Source: Anabaena azotica FACHB-119 (GTDB lineage Bacteria; Cyanobacteriota; Cyanobacteriia; Cyanobacteriales; Nostocaceae). From it: DNA of 64,000 nucleotides. Both the position numbers and the translations under genes were made by a program. Below, piece after piece: positions 16,251 through 25,564 of the stretch (positions within the stretch are counted from its first letter, which is position 1; each line of letters starts with the position of its first letter). Under the pieces are notes generated by a model that did no database searches, was not told the DNA's origin, and saw nothing but the letters and a program-made list of their open reading frames with translations. The stretch lies in assembly GCF_014697625.1 (NCBI RefSeq), contig NZ_JACJSG010000024.1, forward strand, positions 1 to 64,000. Direction: 5' to 3'.

Positions 16251-17620
16251 CGCCTCTGAGTCTGTTGTGTCAACTCTTGTAGTGTGGCGGAAATTTCTAC
16301 GGGAATGGGAACAGGATGATCTAACCTTCTTGTTTGTTCAGGTAGGCTAGCGACGGAAGCGGCGGTACGTTGACGGATTTCTGCTAGGCTTTGAGGTGGT
16401 TGTAGGCGTTGACCTTGTTTGACTACTAGTTGTAGTAAGGGTGTTTCCAGGGCGAGAGGTGTATCTGTAATTAACCCCAGTCTGTCTGCTTTGACTTTAC
16501 CTTCCGCATACGACCGGAAAATTTGTTTGCGTCCGGGGTATGTTACTTTTCCACTGGAATGTTTCATGACTGGGATATTGTCAATTTCTACGAGTTTGTA
16601 AACTCCATTCACAGGGAAACCTGTAACAAGTTTAGTTCCGAGTCCGTAGCCGTCGATTTCTGCACCGGCGGCTTTGAGTCTGGCAATTTCCCATTCATCT
16701 AGATCGCCACTGGCAAGAATTGCTACTTCTGGTAGGAGCGATCGCACTTGTTTTGATAAGCTAACTAGGTCGCCAGAATCTAACCTCACGCCGGATAATT
16801 GCATTTTTCCACTATTTACTTTCTCTGCTAACTGCTGGGCCGCCGCGACGGTATCATAAGTATCTATTAATAGTGGCGCACCAGGAAAATAGCGATGAAA
16901 CGCACTAAAGGCTTTTTCCTCACTGCCTTCCATCGCTGACAACGCCATAACCAAGGCGTGAGCCATCGTACCACTTGGTAGTTGCCCTAGTTGTAGCGCT
17001 GCTAACACATTCGAGGTGGCATCTAAGCCACCAGCTAAGGCTGCCCTAGCCGCCCACAAGGAGGCTTGGGGACTAAAGGCTCTTCTTGTCCCAAATTCTA
17101 AAAGTGTAGCTTTTTCACCCGCTATATCACGCAGGCGTGCTGCCTTTGTTCCTATTAAGGTTTGGTAGTTGATGGTGTTTAATAAGTATGTTTCTACTAA
17201 CTGAGCTTGCCATAGAGGCGCTTCCACCCGTAACATTGGTTCGTTGGCAAATACGGCCGTCCCTTCCGGTACTGCCCATACATCCCCAGTGAACCTTGCC
17301 TGGGCTAGCAGTGACCAAAAGCTGTCATCTACATGAGCAAAAATTCCTGTGGCTTGTAATGCAGCTATTTGTTCCTGGCTAAAGCGTAACTTTTCTAAAT
17401 ATTCCAGTGCTTGCTCTAGCCCCATCGCAATTAAGTAGCCAAAACCTTCTGGCGATCGCCGCACAAATAACTCAAAACTTGCCCTTTGTTGTTCTATACC
17501 TTCACCTGTATAACAAGCGGCCATTGTCAACTGGTATAGGTCGGTAAGCAGACTGTAGTCAGCCGCAGAGATGTTTAAGTCTGGGGTTTGCTGAACATCC
17601 CAGATGGGGATAGTTGTCAT
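16229..17620 (-). CDS. pncB: Nicotinate phosphoribosyltransferase
   Basis: PncB makes nicotinate mononucleotide from nicotinate and PRPP, the salvage entry to NAD. The 463-residue protein shows the family segments DLYQLTMA (27-34), LLEFGTRRAFSP, DATSNVLA and, later, SGDL with VRLDSGDLVSL for phosphoribosyl binding. The C-terminal end (VGGGGR) is read from an adjacent C-rich repeat, so the native terminus may have been replaced. It is the first gene of the NAD cluster; the palindrome at 17658-17670 upstream is a candidate operator. Confidence 0.92.
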   Translation of the reverse strand: MTTIPIWDVQQTPDLNISAADYSLLTDLYQLTMAACYTGEGIEQQRASFELFVRRSPEGFGYLIAMGLEQALEYLEKLRFSQEQIAALQATGIFAHVDDSFWSLLAQARFTGDVWAVPEGTAVFANEPMLRVEAPLWQAQLVETYLLNTINYQTLIGTKAARLRDIAGEKATLLEFGTRRAFSPQASLWAARAALAGGLDATSNVLAALQLGQLPSGTMAHALVMALSAMEGSEEKAFSAFHRYFPGAPLLIDTYDTVAAAQQLAEKVNSGKMQLSGVRLDSGDLVSLSKQVRSLLPEVAILASGDLDEWEIARLKAAGAEIDGYGLGTKLVTGFPVNGVYKLVEIDNIPVMKHSSGKVTYPGRKQIFRSYAEGKVKADRLGLITDTPLALETPLLQLVVKQGQRLQPPQSLAEIRQRTAASVASLPEQTRRLDHPVPIPVEISATLQELTQQTQRRVGGGGR

Positions 17621-17657
17621 GCAAGCGCTTCCTTAAAAGAATGCTTCTTTCTATTAT

Positions 17658-17670
17658 GGTATTTTTTACC
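17658..17670. promoter_or_regulatory. Candidate operator for the NAD cluster
   Basis: GGTATTTTTTACC is a perfect-arm palindrome 38-50 bases upstream of pncB, in a position suited to an operator. The neighbouring NrtR-like regulator makes it a candidate binding site. The link is inference only; I do not know the motif of cyanobacterial NrtR well enough to match it. Confidence 0.3.
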
Positions 17671-17818
17671 AAAAATATTGTCAAGTAGCAAAAAATATTT
17701 GGCTAGATGCAGGTTAATACAGCATCTTCAGCAATTAATAAATTTAAAAATATCTATTAATTATTATTTCTTAATAGTTAAATTAGACAATATTTCGCTG
17801 TTGGTCAATTCTGCATAG

Positions 17819-17917
17819 CTATAGCAGGGGACAGGGGACAGGTTTCAGGTAACAGGCGCTTTAGCTGCTTGCTATCAGGATTTTATGATTCACTCATGCC
17901 CTATAGGCTACGGCGAT
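17819..17917 (+). repeat. TATAGCAG-family element, altered right end
   Basis: It opens TATAGCAGGGGACAGGGGACAGG and continues with the GCTTGCTATCAGGATTTTATGATT type of middle. The right end (CTATAGGCTACGGCG) has lost the canonical CTGCTATA and seems fused to a GC-rich repeat. Confidence 0.75.
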
Positions 17918-18142
17918 AAATTAGCTGTTGACTGGGAAAATTCCTCCTCACCTGCTCCTATCTCTTTTCTTGGGTTAAAATGTTAGTGAAAGCTTTTGCT
18001 TGCAGAGACTTTAAAGTATTGCAAAGCTATCTAAAAAAAGATTTCAGACATTATCAATATATTGAGAAAGAGAGTCAGCCAACTTTGTTTGAATTAGAGT
18101 AGATAAATCACCAGGAATTGGCTCAAATAGGAGTCTAAGTTT

Positions 18143-18295
18143 ATGGCTATTTCCAAAATGCTTGCTGGCGTAATGCAATATATTTCTGAAGCCTTCTTGC
18201 GGATTTTTGGGCCTACAGACGATGCTTATCCAATTATAGGTGTACAACCATTTACAGGTGAACCTTATAAAAAACGTGCAGCAGATATTTGGTGA
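18143..18295 (+). CDS. Conserved-looking small protein, 50 residues
   Basis: The frame begins ATG 9 bases after an AGGAG ribosome site and encodes MAISKMLAGVMQYI at the N-terminus and IGVQPFTGEPYKKR near the C-terminus, ending in W. The composition, the good ribosome site and a dedicated terminator about 90 bases downstream all argue for a real gene. I recall similar 50-residue proteins as hypotheticals in many cyanobacteria, without a known function. The N-terminal half could form an amphipathic helix. There is no partner gene on the same strand. Confidence 0.75.
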   Translation: MAISKMLAGVMQYISEAFLRIFGPTDDAYPIIGVQPFTGEPYKKRAADIW

Positions 18296-18387
18296 ATATA
18301 GTAAGAAGCGGAGAAAATCAACTCGCTGATTGTTGCTATTACGCATTCATCAATACATGAAAAATAAAGTTTTAAGTCATGGAAAGG

Positions 18388-18416
18388 CATGGGATGATCA
18401 TCCCATGTCTTTTTTG
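18388..18416 (+). terminator. Strong rho-independent terminator
   Basis: A 20-base perfect palindrome (CATGGGATGATCATCCCATG, 18388-18407) is followed by TCTTTTTT. It ends the transcript of the small gene at 18143 and also separates it from the convergent kinase. Confidence 0.85.
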
Positions 18417-18448
18417 TTGATTGCTAAAAGTTGATAGCTGTTACGGGA

Positions 18449-21382
18449 TCATGAGTGTAAAAATTCTTGTTGGATAGGGATTTCAATTGTAAATTTTGTA
18501 CCCTGTCCGGGTTCGGAAAAACATTCTAGTTTACCATTATGTTTTTCGGTGATAATTTGGTAACTGATAGACATCCCCATACCTGTTCCCTTACCTACAG
18601 GCTTAGTAGTAAAGAAGGGGTTGAACACTTGCTGTTGAATTTTTTCTGGCATTCCCATACCATTATCAGCGATCGCAATCTTAATCTTACTAGAACGACT
18701 GACTGAAGTAGAAATACGAATAGTAGGTATTTTCCCACTTTCCCAACCCCCTTCCTCTTTCCCCAAACCATCCTCCAAAGCATCAATAGCATTTGCCAAA
18801 ATATTCATAAAAACTTGATTGAGTTGCCCAGCATAGCATTCAATTAGGGGCAATTCGCCGTATTCTTTGACAACTTGAATGGCTGGACGTTCTGACTGTT
18901 CTTTGAGACGATGTTGCAAAATCATCAATGTACTATCAATACCCGCATGAATATCCACAGCCTTAAACTCGGCTTCATCCATGCGAGAGAAAGTACGCAG
19001 TGACAGCACAATTTGACGGATACGTTGAGTACCTACCTTCATGGAATTGAGGATTTTGGGTAAATCTTGTTGGATGTATTCCATGTCAATTTCTTCATAC
19101 AATTCCTGAAGATCAGCATCGTAATTAGGAAATTTTTGTTGGTAAAACTGAATTACTCGTAATAATTCTTGTGTATGTTCTTCCAGATAATTCAAATTGC
19201 CGTGAATAAAGTTGACAGGGTTATTAATTTCGTGGGCGACACCAGCAACTAGTTGTCCCAAGCTAGACATTTTTTCGGCTTGAATCATTTGTGTTTGAGT
19301 GCGTTGGAGTTCTTGTAGAGTTTTTGCTAAATCTTGGGCTTGTTGTCTAAGTCGGGCTTCAATTTGTTGGCGATCGCGGATATCGCGGGCAATTGTCGAG
19401 ATAAATTCCAGTTCTCCCTGTTCATTTTTATGTGCAATAATTACCTGAGACACAGGAAATTCTTCACCACTGCGCGATCGCAATATAGATTCTCCAGACC
19501 AGCTTCCCTGTTGTATGGCTGTGGGTATAATTTCCTGGTGAAATTTCTCTAACATCGAAGTTGCCACCATCTCAGTAACCGGCAAATTGTCAGATTCACT
19601 AATGTTAATACCAAGTATCTTTTGTCCGGCTTTATTTGTATAGCAACTTTTTCCAGACGCATCAGCGATACCAACAATATCTGGCGTTGCTTCTAAAATA
19701 GCTAGTAATTTTTTTTGCTCTCGTTCTGCCTGTACCCGCTCGCTAATATTGCGTATTACTGCAAGTGCATGAGGCTTACCATTATAGTTAAAACTTCTTG
19801 CTGTCACCTCTATATCAATGAGAGTACCATCTTTGTGAATATCGATAGCCTGAGAGTAAAATATTTTTCCGGCTTTGATTGTATCGACTAATTTTCTAAA
19901 GTTCGGAAGTGAATGAGGATGAATATAGTCTTCGGGGCCTAAATTCAGAAAATCTTCCTGAGTATAGCCGTGCATTTCACAAAAAGCAGGATTAAAAGCA
20001 ACAAGCTGGCCCGTTTCCAGATCATTAATACCGATACCATCACTGACAGTTTCAAAAATACTCCGATAATGGATTTCTTGTTGACGCAGCATTACCTCAG
20101 CTTGTTTACGTTCGCTAATATCACTCAAAGTACCCAGCATTCGATATGCCTGACCTTCATTGTTGAACAAAAAGATGCCGGTATCTTGGATATCAATGTA
20201 TGTGCCATCTAGCTTTTGAAAACGATACTCAACTTTATAGCGGGTTTTTTGCTCCATTGCTTGTGTCAGCAGGCTAGTTGCCAGATCCCGATCCTCTGGA
20301 TGTATTCTTGATTTCCAACTAGCAACATCAAAATTTGGCAATTCTTCAGCAGTCAAACCTATGACTTTTTCGCTAGTCCCCGCCCATAAAATTTTGCCTG
20401 AGAGAATTTCATAGTCATAGATAGCTTGCCCAGTTTGCTCAGTTGCTAGGCGAAATCTTTCTTCACTATCGCGTAGAGCAACTTCTACCTTTTGGCGATC
20501 GCTCACATCCTGTACCATTGAACAGATGCCTAAGAAAGTACCATCAGCATCAATCAACGGGGTATTAATCCATTCACAGGTAATCAAGTTGCCGTCTTTG
20601 GTAATGTTTTCATTCAAACTGTAATGACCACCTCCATTTTTTAACAGAGATTTCATCGTCTCCATCACAACATCTCTTTGATTTTCCGGCAAAATATCTA
20701 GGGCGTTTTGATGTAACATTTCTGCTGCTGAATAACCAAAGATTTTTTCTGCCGCCGGGTTCCATTCAATTATTTCAAAATCAGAGTTCCACTCAATCAT
20801 TGCTAAGGGAGTCTGTTGCACCAAAAATTTTATTTTCGTCTCAAATCGCTTTAAAGCCTCTTCTGTGGCTTTGCGCTCAGTCACATCCCTAGCCACAGCA
20901 AAGATAAAGTTATCATGAGCCACCGAAGTCCATGATAGCCAGCAATAAGAGCCATTTTTGCAAAGATAGCGATTTTCAAACCGAAAAACTCGAATTCCTT
21001 GATTCAATTTCGACATTTCCTGCAATGTGGCGGCTCTGTCATCTGGATGTACTAGGTCTAGGAAAGAAATTGATAGTAATTCTGCTTGAGAATAGCCAAG
21101 CATTCGTTCACCAGCCGAATTTATTTTCTTGAAGTAGCCATCGAAGCCTGCGATGCAGAGCATATCAACTGATATCTCAAAGAATAGCAATAAGTTTTTG
21201 GATTCGTTGAGTTCCTGTTCGAGTCTAGCGATGCCTGTGCTAAATTCATTGGTAGTGCCTGCTAACTGTTGCTTTAATTTCGCATTTTCTTGCTGGAGAA
21301 GTTTGATTTGGTGTTGTAGTGTCTCTGTATACATAAAAGCTATTCCTTCCATTGAGTGGCAGCTATCATAACCGTCACTCAT
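18449..21382 (-). CDS. Multi-PAS sensor histidine kinase
   Basis: The soluble 977-residue kinase has an N-terminal coiled coil (17-70), five PAS domains (about 58-170, 180-300, 310-430, 437-555 and 565-680), a second coiled coil, a HisKA-type domain with His717 in VAHEINNP, and an ATPase domain with N (NAIDAL), G1 (DNGMGMP) and G2 (GKGTGMGMS) boxes. There is no receiver domain or membrane segment, so it must signal to a separate regulator. Two internal Met codons are possible starts; the one at 21334 has the better ribosome site (AAGGA). The kinase core closely resembles that of the protein at 50367. Confidence 0.92.
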   Translation of the reverse strand: MSDGYDSCHSMEGIAFMYTETLQHQIKLLQQENAKLKQQLAGTTNEFSTGIARLEQELNESKNLLLFFEISVDMLCIAGFDGYFKKINSAGERMLGYSQAELLSISFLDLVHPDDRAATLQEMSKLNQGIRVFRFENRYLCKNGSYCWLSWTSVAHDNFIFAVARDVTERKATEEALKRFETKIKFLVQQTPLAMIEWNSDFEIIEWNPAAEKIFGYSAAEMLHQNALDILPENQRDVVMETMKSLLKNGGGHYSLNENITKDGNLITCEWINTPLIDADGTFLGICSMVQDVSDRQKVEVALRDSEERFRLATEQTGQAIYDYEILSGKILWAGTSEKVIGLTAEELPNFDVASWKSRIHPEDRDLATSLLTQAMEQKTRYKVEYRFQKLDGTYIDIQDTGIFLFNNEGQAYRMLGTLSDISERKQAEVMLRQQEIHYRSIFETVSDGIGINDLETGQLVAFNPAFCEMHGYTQEDFLNLGPEDYIHPHSLPNFRKLVDTIKAGKIFYSQAIDIHKDGTLIDIEVTARSFNYNGKPHALAVIRNISERVQAEREQKKLLAILEATPDIVGIADASGKSCYTNKAGQKILGINISESDNLPVTEMVATSMLEKFHQEIIPTAIQQGSWSGESILRSRSGEEFPVSQVIIAHKNEQGELEFISTIARDIRDRQQIEARLRQQAQDLAKTLQELQRTQTQMIQAEKMSSLGQLVAGVAHEINNPVNFIHGNLNYLEEHTQELLRVIQFYQQKFPNYDADLQELYEEIDMEYIQQDLPKILNSMKVGTQRIRQIVLSLRTFSRMDEAEFKAVDIHAGIDSTLMILQHRLKEQSERPAIQVVKEYGELPLIECYAGQLNQVFMNILANAIDALEDGLGKEEGGWESGKIPTIRISTSVSRSSKIKIAIADNGMGMPEKIQQQVFNPFFTTKPVGKGTGMGMSISYQIITEKHNGKLECFSEPGQGTKFTIEIPIQQEFLHS

Positions 21383-21562
21383 GACCTAATCTTTGCTTCA
21401 TAGTATTATTCCCATGACTGCTAGTAAAAATTACTCTACTCATGTGTGGGTAGAGGAATTTTTATCTGTGCTTAGTCATTAATTCATATTCAAACGTTGA
21501 CGTACTCCCCACAGATGAATCTAGGGGCTTGCGCGTCATTGATTTTCGGTCAACAAAGAAAC

Positions 21563-22993
21563 TTAAAACTGACTAGAATTTTCTAACAGAGATTTTTTTT
21601 GTAACCAATCTTTACCTACTTGAATACTAATATCAGAATTGAGGCTACCAGTACTTTCAACGCGCACTTCGCCGAAGCCAAGAGCGTTACGGATAGATTC
21701 AGCACTATTGCCGTCTCCTTGTTGGGCAATAATATTAGTTACTTCTAGAGGTTCAGTCCAAGGTCTAGCTATATAAATATTACGATAACCTGCTTGTTCT
21801 AAGGCACGGATCAAGGGACGTAGCTGAGAGCGATCGCTTCCTGTACTATCTTGAATTGCTACCCGTAATGCAGTTGGTTCATTTACTGGGTTTTCCGAGA
21901 TTGATTGCAAGCCAAAGTGCTGTCCCATTAATTTAGCGATACCATCTCTATTTGGTATCCAATAGCTAGCATTATACTCACCCTGTTCGCTAAAACGTCC
22001 AGGTAGCATTAACATCTGCATATTCGTGCGATTAGTCCGCACACCAAAACCCACCAGCGCTACCAATTCCTCAACGGTTAAATTAGTGTCGATGTTATCT
22101 TTAACTACGTTAAGGATTTTTGGTATTTGAGCCAGTGTTACCGGGTTAAGTGTCTGGTCGATTAAAGCGCGAATTACCATTTGCTGGCGTTGAATGCGGC
22201 CAATATCTCCCAATTCATCATGGCGATAACGCAGTAATTGTAGTGCTTGGTCGCCGTTGAGATGCTGCTTACCTGCCTTCAAATTGATGTATAGGTGTTG
22301 AGAATCATCACGATATTTCATGTCTTTGGGTACATATACTGTCACTCCCCCCAAAGCATCAATGAGTTTGGCTACACCTAAAACGTTGATGCGGATATAG
22401 CGATCAATTCCCACACCACCCAAAAGATTACTCACAGTGGTAGCAGTTAAGGCTGGACCACCTTCCACATTGGCAGAGTTAATTTTTTTCACACCATGCC
22501 CTTCTATTTCCGTGCGGGTGTCTCTAGGAATCGACAGCATCGCTACTTTTTTCGTTTCTGGGTCAAATTTGACCAACAGCATCACATCAGAAAGACCATC
22601 AAAAGAGTTGACTTGAGGTAAGTATCTGAGATTTTTGGTATCAGCAGGAGGATTTTTAATATCTGGCGGTAGGACGCTCATCCCCATTACTAACAGATTT
22701 ACCGGACGGGTTAACTGCGAGAAGTGCAAGCCACTACCGGCGATCGCATCACTATCAAAAACTGCTTCTTCCTGGGGACTCATTTGCGCTTGTTGCAACG
22801 GTGTACTCGTCAAAGAAACCGCCAGTAAAGCCCCGGCCGTTGCCGACACCATCGCAATCCCCCCCATACCCATCCAGAACCATAGCCAACGCCCCGGTTT
22901 CGTATTTTGCGACTTTTTGCCACCAGAGTTAGGGGCATTCGACGATTGGTTTCCTTCTGCTGAAGTTCTTTGAATGGTCACAGACTTCCTCAC
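21563..22993 (-). CDS. LytR-CpsA-Psr (LCP) family cell-wall glycopolymer ligase
   Basis: LCP proteins attach polysaccharides from lipid carriers to peptidoglycan at the outer face of the plasma membrane. The 476-residue protein has one N-terminal membrane anchor (about 33-60), an LCP domain with SIPRDTRTEI, the KINSANVEGG motif and LRYRHDELGDIGRIQRQQ (the arginines bind pyrophosphate), and a C-terminal LytR_C domain (about 370-470). The annotated frame starts with GTG; a second GTG four codons later has a GAGG site. Substrate in this organism is unknown. Confidence 0.9.
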   Translation of the reverse strand: MRKSVTIQRTSAEGNQSSNAPNSGGKKSQNTKPGRWLWFWMGMGGIAMVSATAGALLAVSLTSTPLQQAQMSPQEEAVFDSDAIAGSGLHFSQLTRPVNLLVMGMSVLPPDIKNPPADTKNLRYLPQVNSFDGLSDVMLLVKFDPETKKVAMLSIPRDTRTEIEGHGVKKINSANVEGGPALTATTVSNLLGGVGIDRYIRINVLGVAKLIDALGGVTVYVPKDMKYRDDSQHLYINLKAGKQHLNGDQALQLLRYRHDELGDIGRIQRQQMVIRALIDQTLNPVTLAQIPKILNVVKDNIDTNLTVEELVALVGFGVRTNRTNMQMLMLPGRFSEQGEYNASYWIPNRDGIAKLMGQHFGLQSISENPVNEPTALRVAIQDSTGSDRSQLRPLIRALEQAGYRNIYIARPWTEPLEVTNIIAQQGDGNSAESIRNALGFGEVRVESTGSLNSDISIQVGKDWLQKKSLLENSSQF

Positions 22994-23373
22994 ACTTAAC
23001 TAATTAATTAATTTAGGTAAATTTGCCTACTAACAATAATGCTAATAAATCAACCCATAATAGCTAACTTTTAACAGTTATCAGTTATCAGTTATCAGTT
23101 ACCAGTTGTCAGTTATCAGGTTATGACCATTGTCCACTGTCCACTGTTCACTGTTCACTGATAACTGTCCACTGTCTACTGTTTACTGTGGCTTTAACCA
23201 CAACACTTATAGCAGGATTTTTTGAATGTTGTGGCATATTCCCTCATGATTTATAGCAGTATGCCAATAGTATGTTCAATTTGGCTAGGCCTGGCAGAAA
23301 ATCATTTGTAATTTATTAGCCTTAAAGTACAAATACTGCCTTAGCTTGATTTTGGGCAAATTAGTTCAGAGAG
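22994..23373. other. Intergenic region with heptamer arrays
   Basis: The region between the LCP gene and the small membrane protein gene contains mixed heptamers (CAGTTAT, CCACTGT, TTCACTG) at 23070-23195. I see no gene and no clear promoter elements. Confidence 0.7.
23070..23195. repeat. Mixed CAGTTAT / CACTGTC heptamer array
   Basis: CAGTTAT units come first, then CCACTGT and TTCACTG units; both are complements of the TGATAAC and ACAGTGA motifs seen elsewhere (44277-44440, 62042-62110). Confidence 0.85.
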
Positions 23374-23838
23374 CTACTTCCTAAATATACGTTCTGCCAA
23401 GCTGCTCATTCCTGGTAAACGGTAAGATTTACCTTGAAGCACACGCACAACCAGCCAGATACTCACCAAAAAGTAACCGGATGTAAAGAAGCTATTAAGT
23501 ATTAGTAAACGCAATGTAAAAAATTCTGAAGTTGCTGCTCCAGTAGCCAATAACAAGTAACTCGACAACCAAGTAAACGCCAGAGTAATAGACAGACGGC
23601 TCACTGCCAGTTGTTCCCGGCTAGCTTGATGGCGATAAACAACCCACAAAGAGGGGAAAAAGCCAATAACGGGGATTAGATGCAGAATTAACTGAGTTTT
23701 GGGAATAGGAACCTTTTCCCCAGTCTCCAGAGATGCAGTGAAGCTCTCGTTCGCACAGCGTCTCGTAGAGAAGTCTCCCCAGTCCCCAGTCGGGATAATT
23801 TTCTTACCTGATTGAAAATCTTCCATTGTTGTTGTCAA
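23374..23838 (-). CDS. Small membrane protein of unknown function
   Basis: The 154-residue protein has three hydrophobic stretches (about 46-66, 78-98 and 108-130) after a polar N-terminus. I do not recognise a family. Residues of about 16-40 (TGDWGDFSTRRCANESFTAS) are encoded by a GC-rich repeat of the TCTCTACGAGACGCT type and a CCCAGTC unit, so part of the cytoplasmic N-terminal tail is probably of repeat origin. It is divergent from the AI-2E-type transporter gene, with about 90 bases between them. Confidence 0.65.
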   Translation of the reverse strand: MTTTMEDFQSGKKIIPTGDWGDFSTRRCANESFTASLETGEKVPIPKTQLILHLIPVIGFFPSLWVVYRHQASREQLAVSRLSITLAFTWLSSYLLLATGAATSEFFTLRLLILNSFFTSGYFLVSIWLVVRVLQGKSYRLPGMSSLAERIFRK

Positions 23839-23931
23839 ATCCTAAAGTAGAGGGATGAATGACAATGATGTAGTTAGAGATAATAAGCTATAGATACAGA
23901 ATTTTTTGTTCTATCCCGCAATCAGCTCAAG

Positions 23932-25095
23932 ATGCAGACACTCAAGCTACTCAACTGGTGGCAAGCACTAACACCAATAGCGAGAATCGGGGCGATCGCT
24001 CTATTCGCTCCTTTGCTAGTTCTCAATGGTTGGGCATTTTCCGCAATTTTCGATTACTTCCACTCCCTAATAGTTATTTTAGTCGGAGCCTCAGTTTTAG
24101 CATTTCTGCTGAACTACCCTGTAAGCTGGATGGAACGTCACGGTGCGAGGCGAGAGCAAGTTGCTATTTTAGTATTTTTATTAGCTCTAGCCATTTTATT
24201 AGCCCTTGGCGTTACCTTAATTCCACTAGCGCTGACGCAAGCTCAACAACTGGTAGCCCGAATTCCAGAGTTAATTGACTCTGGGCGATCGCAGTTAATG
24301 ATTCTTAACGAGAAAGCAGAAACTTTAGGCTTACCGATTAACCTTGATGCTCTTGTAGTCCAAATTAACGATCGCGTCAAGGGGCAACTACAAGCGATCG
24401 CCGGACAAGTTCTCAATCTGGCCGTAGTTACCTTCACCAGCTTGCTAGATTTTCTGTTAACAATGGTTTTAACCTTCTATCTATTGCAGCATGGTGACGA
24501 ACTCTGGGAAAGCTTAGTAGACTGGCTACCTATTAGATTCCGTGACCCTTTTTCCCAAACAGTACGCCTGAGCTTTCAAAATTTCTTTATCACCCAATTA
24601 ATTTTATCCACTTGTATGGCCTCAGCCCTCATTCCTGCCTTCTTGTGGCTGAAAGTGCCATTTGGGCTATTATTTGGTCTAACTATTGGGATTATGGCGC
24701 TTGTCCCCTTTGGTGGCTCTGTAGGCATTGCTCTCACCACCTCACTAGTAGCGCTGCAAGATTTCTCAATGGGGATTAGGGTTTTGATTGCTGCCGTGAT
24801 TGTACAGCAGATTCTCGAAAATTTAATTGCACCCCGTATTCTAGGCAATTTTACTGGTTTAAATCCAGTTTGGATACTCATCTCAGTATTGACAGGCGCA
24901 AGAATTGGCGGACTTTTAGGTGTAATTGTGGCTGTACCCACTGCTGTAATTATTAAAACAGCTTTGACTGCTTTGCGTCCCTCTAGTGTAGGTTCGGAAA
25001 TGGAGGTAACAGATACTACAGAGATAGCTGCATCAATAGTGCAGAAAGAAAATACTCAAAATCCTCTCAGCATTTCCGAACCAACAGTACCTTAA
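23932..25095 (+). CDS. AI-2E family transporter (PerM/YdiK type)
   Basis: The 387-residue integral membrane protein has about eight transmembrane segments, arranged as two near the N-terminus, a long soluble loop (about 90-155) and a C-terminal bundle, as in the AI-2E exporter family. The segment PFGGSVGIAL and the later LGGLLGVIVAVP pattern fit the family. Substrates of cyanobacterial members are unknown; names based on autoinducer-2 should not be taken literally. The C-terminal 40 residues are polar. Confidence 0.88.
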   Translation: MQTLKLLNWWQALTPIARIGAIALFAPLLVLNGWAFSAIFDYFHSLIVILVGASVLAFLLNYPVSWMERHGARREQVAILVFLLALAILLALGVTLIPLALTQAQQLVARIPELIDSGRSQLMILNEKAETLGLPINLDALVVQINDRVKGQLQAIAGQVLNLAVVTFTSLLDFLLTMVLTFYLLQHGDELWESLVDWLPIRFRDPFSQTVRLSFQNFFITQLILSTCMASALIPAFLWLKVPFGLLFGLTIGIMALVPFGGSVGIALTTSLVALQDFSMGIRVLIAAVIVQQILENLIAPRILGNFTGLNPVWILISVLTGARIGGLLGVIVAVPTAVIIKTALTALRPSSVGSEMEVTDTTEIAASIVQKENTQNPLSISEPTVP

Positions 25096-25162
25096 ATCAA
25101 GTGATGAGTACCCAAGTGCGGTTAAAAAAGGATATCCACCTTGTGTGGGTGATTTGTCAATA

Positions 25163-25308
25163 ATTGAAAATATCTGTCTATATTTTCAGTGAATAAACCC
25201 AATACTAATTTTATCGCGGAAATTTCTCCTGTAGCGGTGAACCAAGGTTTTCTCCACTGGTTGAATGCAGAAGTACCGATGCGATCGCCATTAAAAACTA
25301 CTTCATAA
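25163..25308 (+). pseudogene. C-terminal remnant of an unidentified gene
   Basis: The plus frame after a TGA reads KYLSIFSVNKPNTNF, then FIAEISPVAVNQGFLHWLN and RSPLKTTS before a stop at 25306-25308. Composition and codon use look like real coding sequence. Upstream the frame is broken by stops, so this is a truncated, frameshifted remnant. I cannot name the family. Confidence 0.5.
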
Positions 25309-25399
25309 TTAGCAGCCGTAGCCGTAGGGTGGGCATTGCCCACCAAGTCTATTTTAAGAATCAAGATAAATTTAGTAGGGTGGGCAGTGCAGCACCTCA

Positions 25400-25544
25400 T
25401 TATGGTTTCAGGTAAAATCTTCACTTCCCTAAGTACCAGAAAACCAAGGTTTTGGTCGAAACAGTACGGTAGGGCATACCGGATCTGGCTTCTGTAATGG
25501 AGCGAAAGCTTGCGGACAGACCCACCTCTGGCATAATTAGGCAA
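25400..25544 (-). pseudogene. Possible remnant of a formylglycine-generating-enzyme (SUMF1-type) domain
   Basis: The minus-strand frame contains ARGGSVRKLSLHYRSQIRYA followed by QNLGFLVLRE. This resembles the end of FGE-sulfatase domains (RGGSW...CRSA.R...IGFRVV). The frame then runs into a GGGTGGGC repeat. Key residues are partly lost, so the assignment is tentative. Confidence 0.4.
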
Positions 25545-25564
25545 CTAATTATGGTAAGTGGACT

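Larger units (their letters stand above)
17621..18142. other. Intergenic region upstream of pncB
   Basis: The divergent region between pncB and the 50-residue gene holds the presumed pncB promoter, a palindrome at 17658-17670 and one TATAGCAG-family repeat at 17819-17917. I see no other gene in it. Confidence 0.7.

Noticed and set aside
16018..16350. Frames in the pncB-nadD gap
   Set aside because: They translate heptamer and CTCATCTCC repeats (GDEGDEG and similar), so they are repeat artefacts.
18044..18346. Minus-strand frame of 100 codons
   Set aside because: It lies across the better-supported 50-residue plus-strand gene at 18143-18295, which has a ribosome site and a terminator.
23210..23270. 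Possible further TATAGCAG element
   Set aside because: TTATAGCAG words occur twice, but the heptamer and GTCCTAACC modules are missing.
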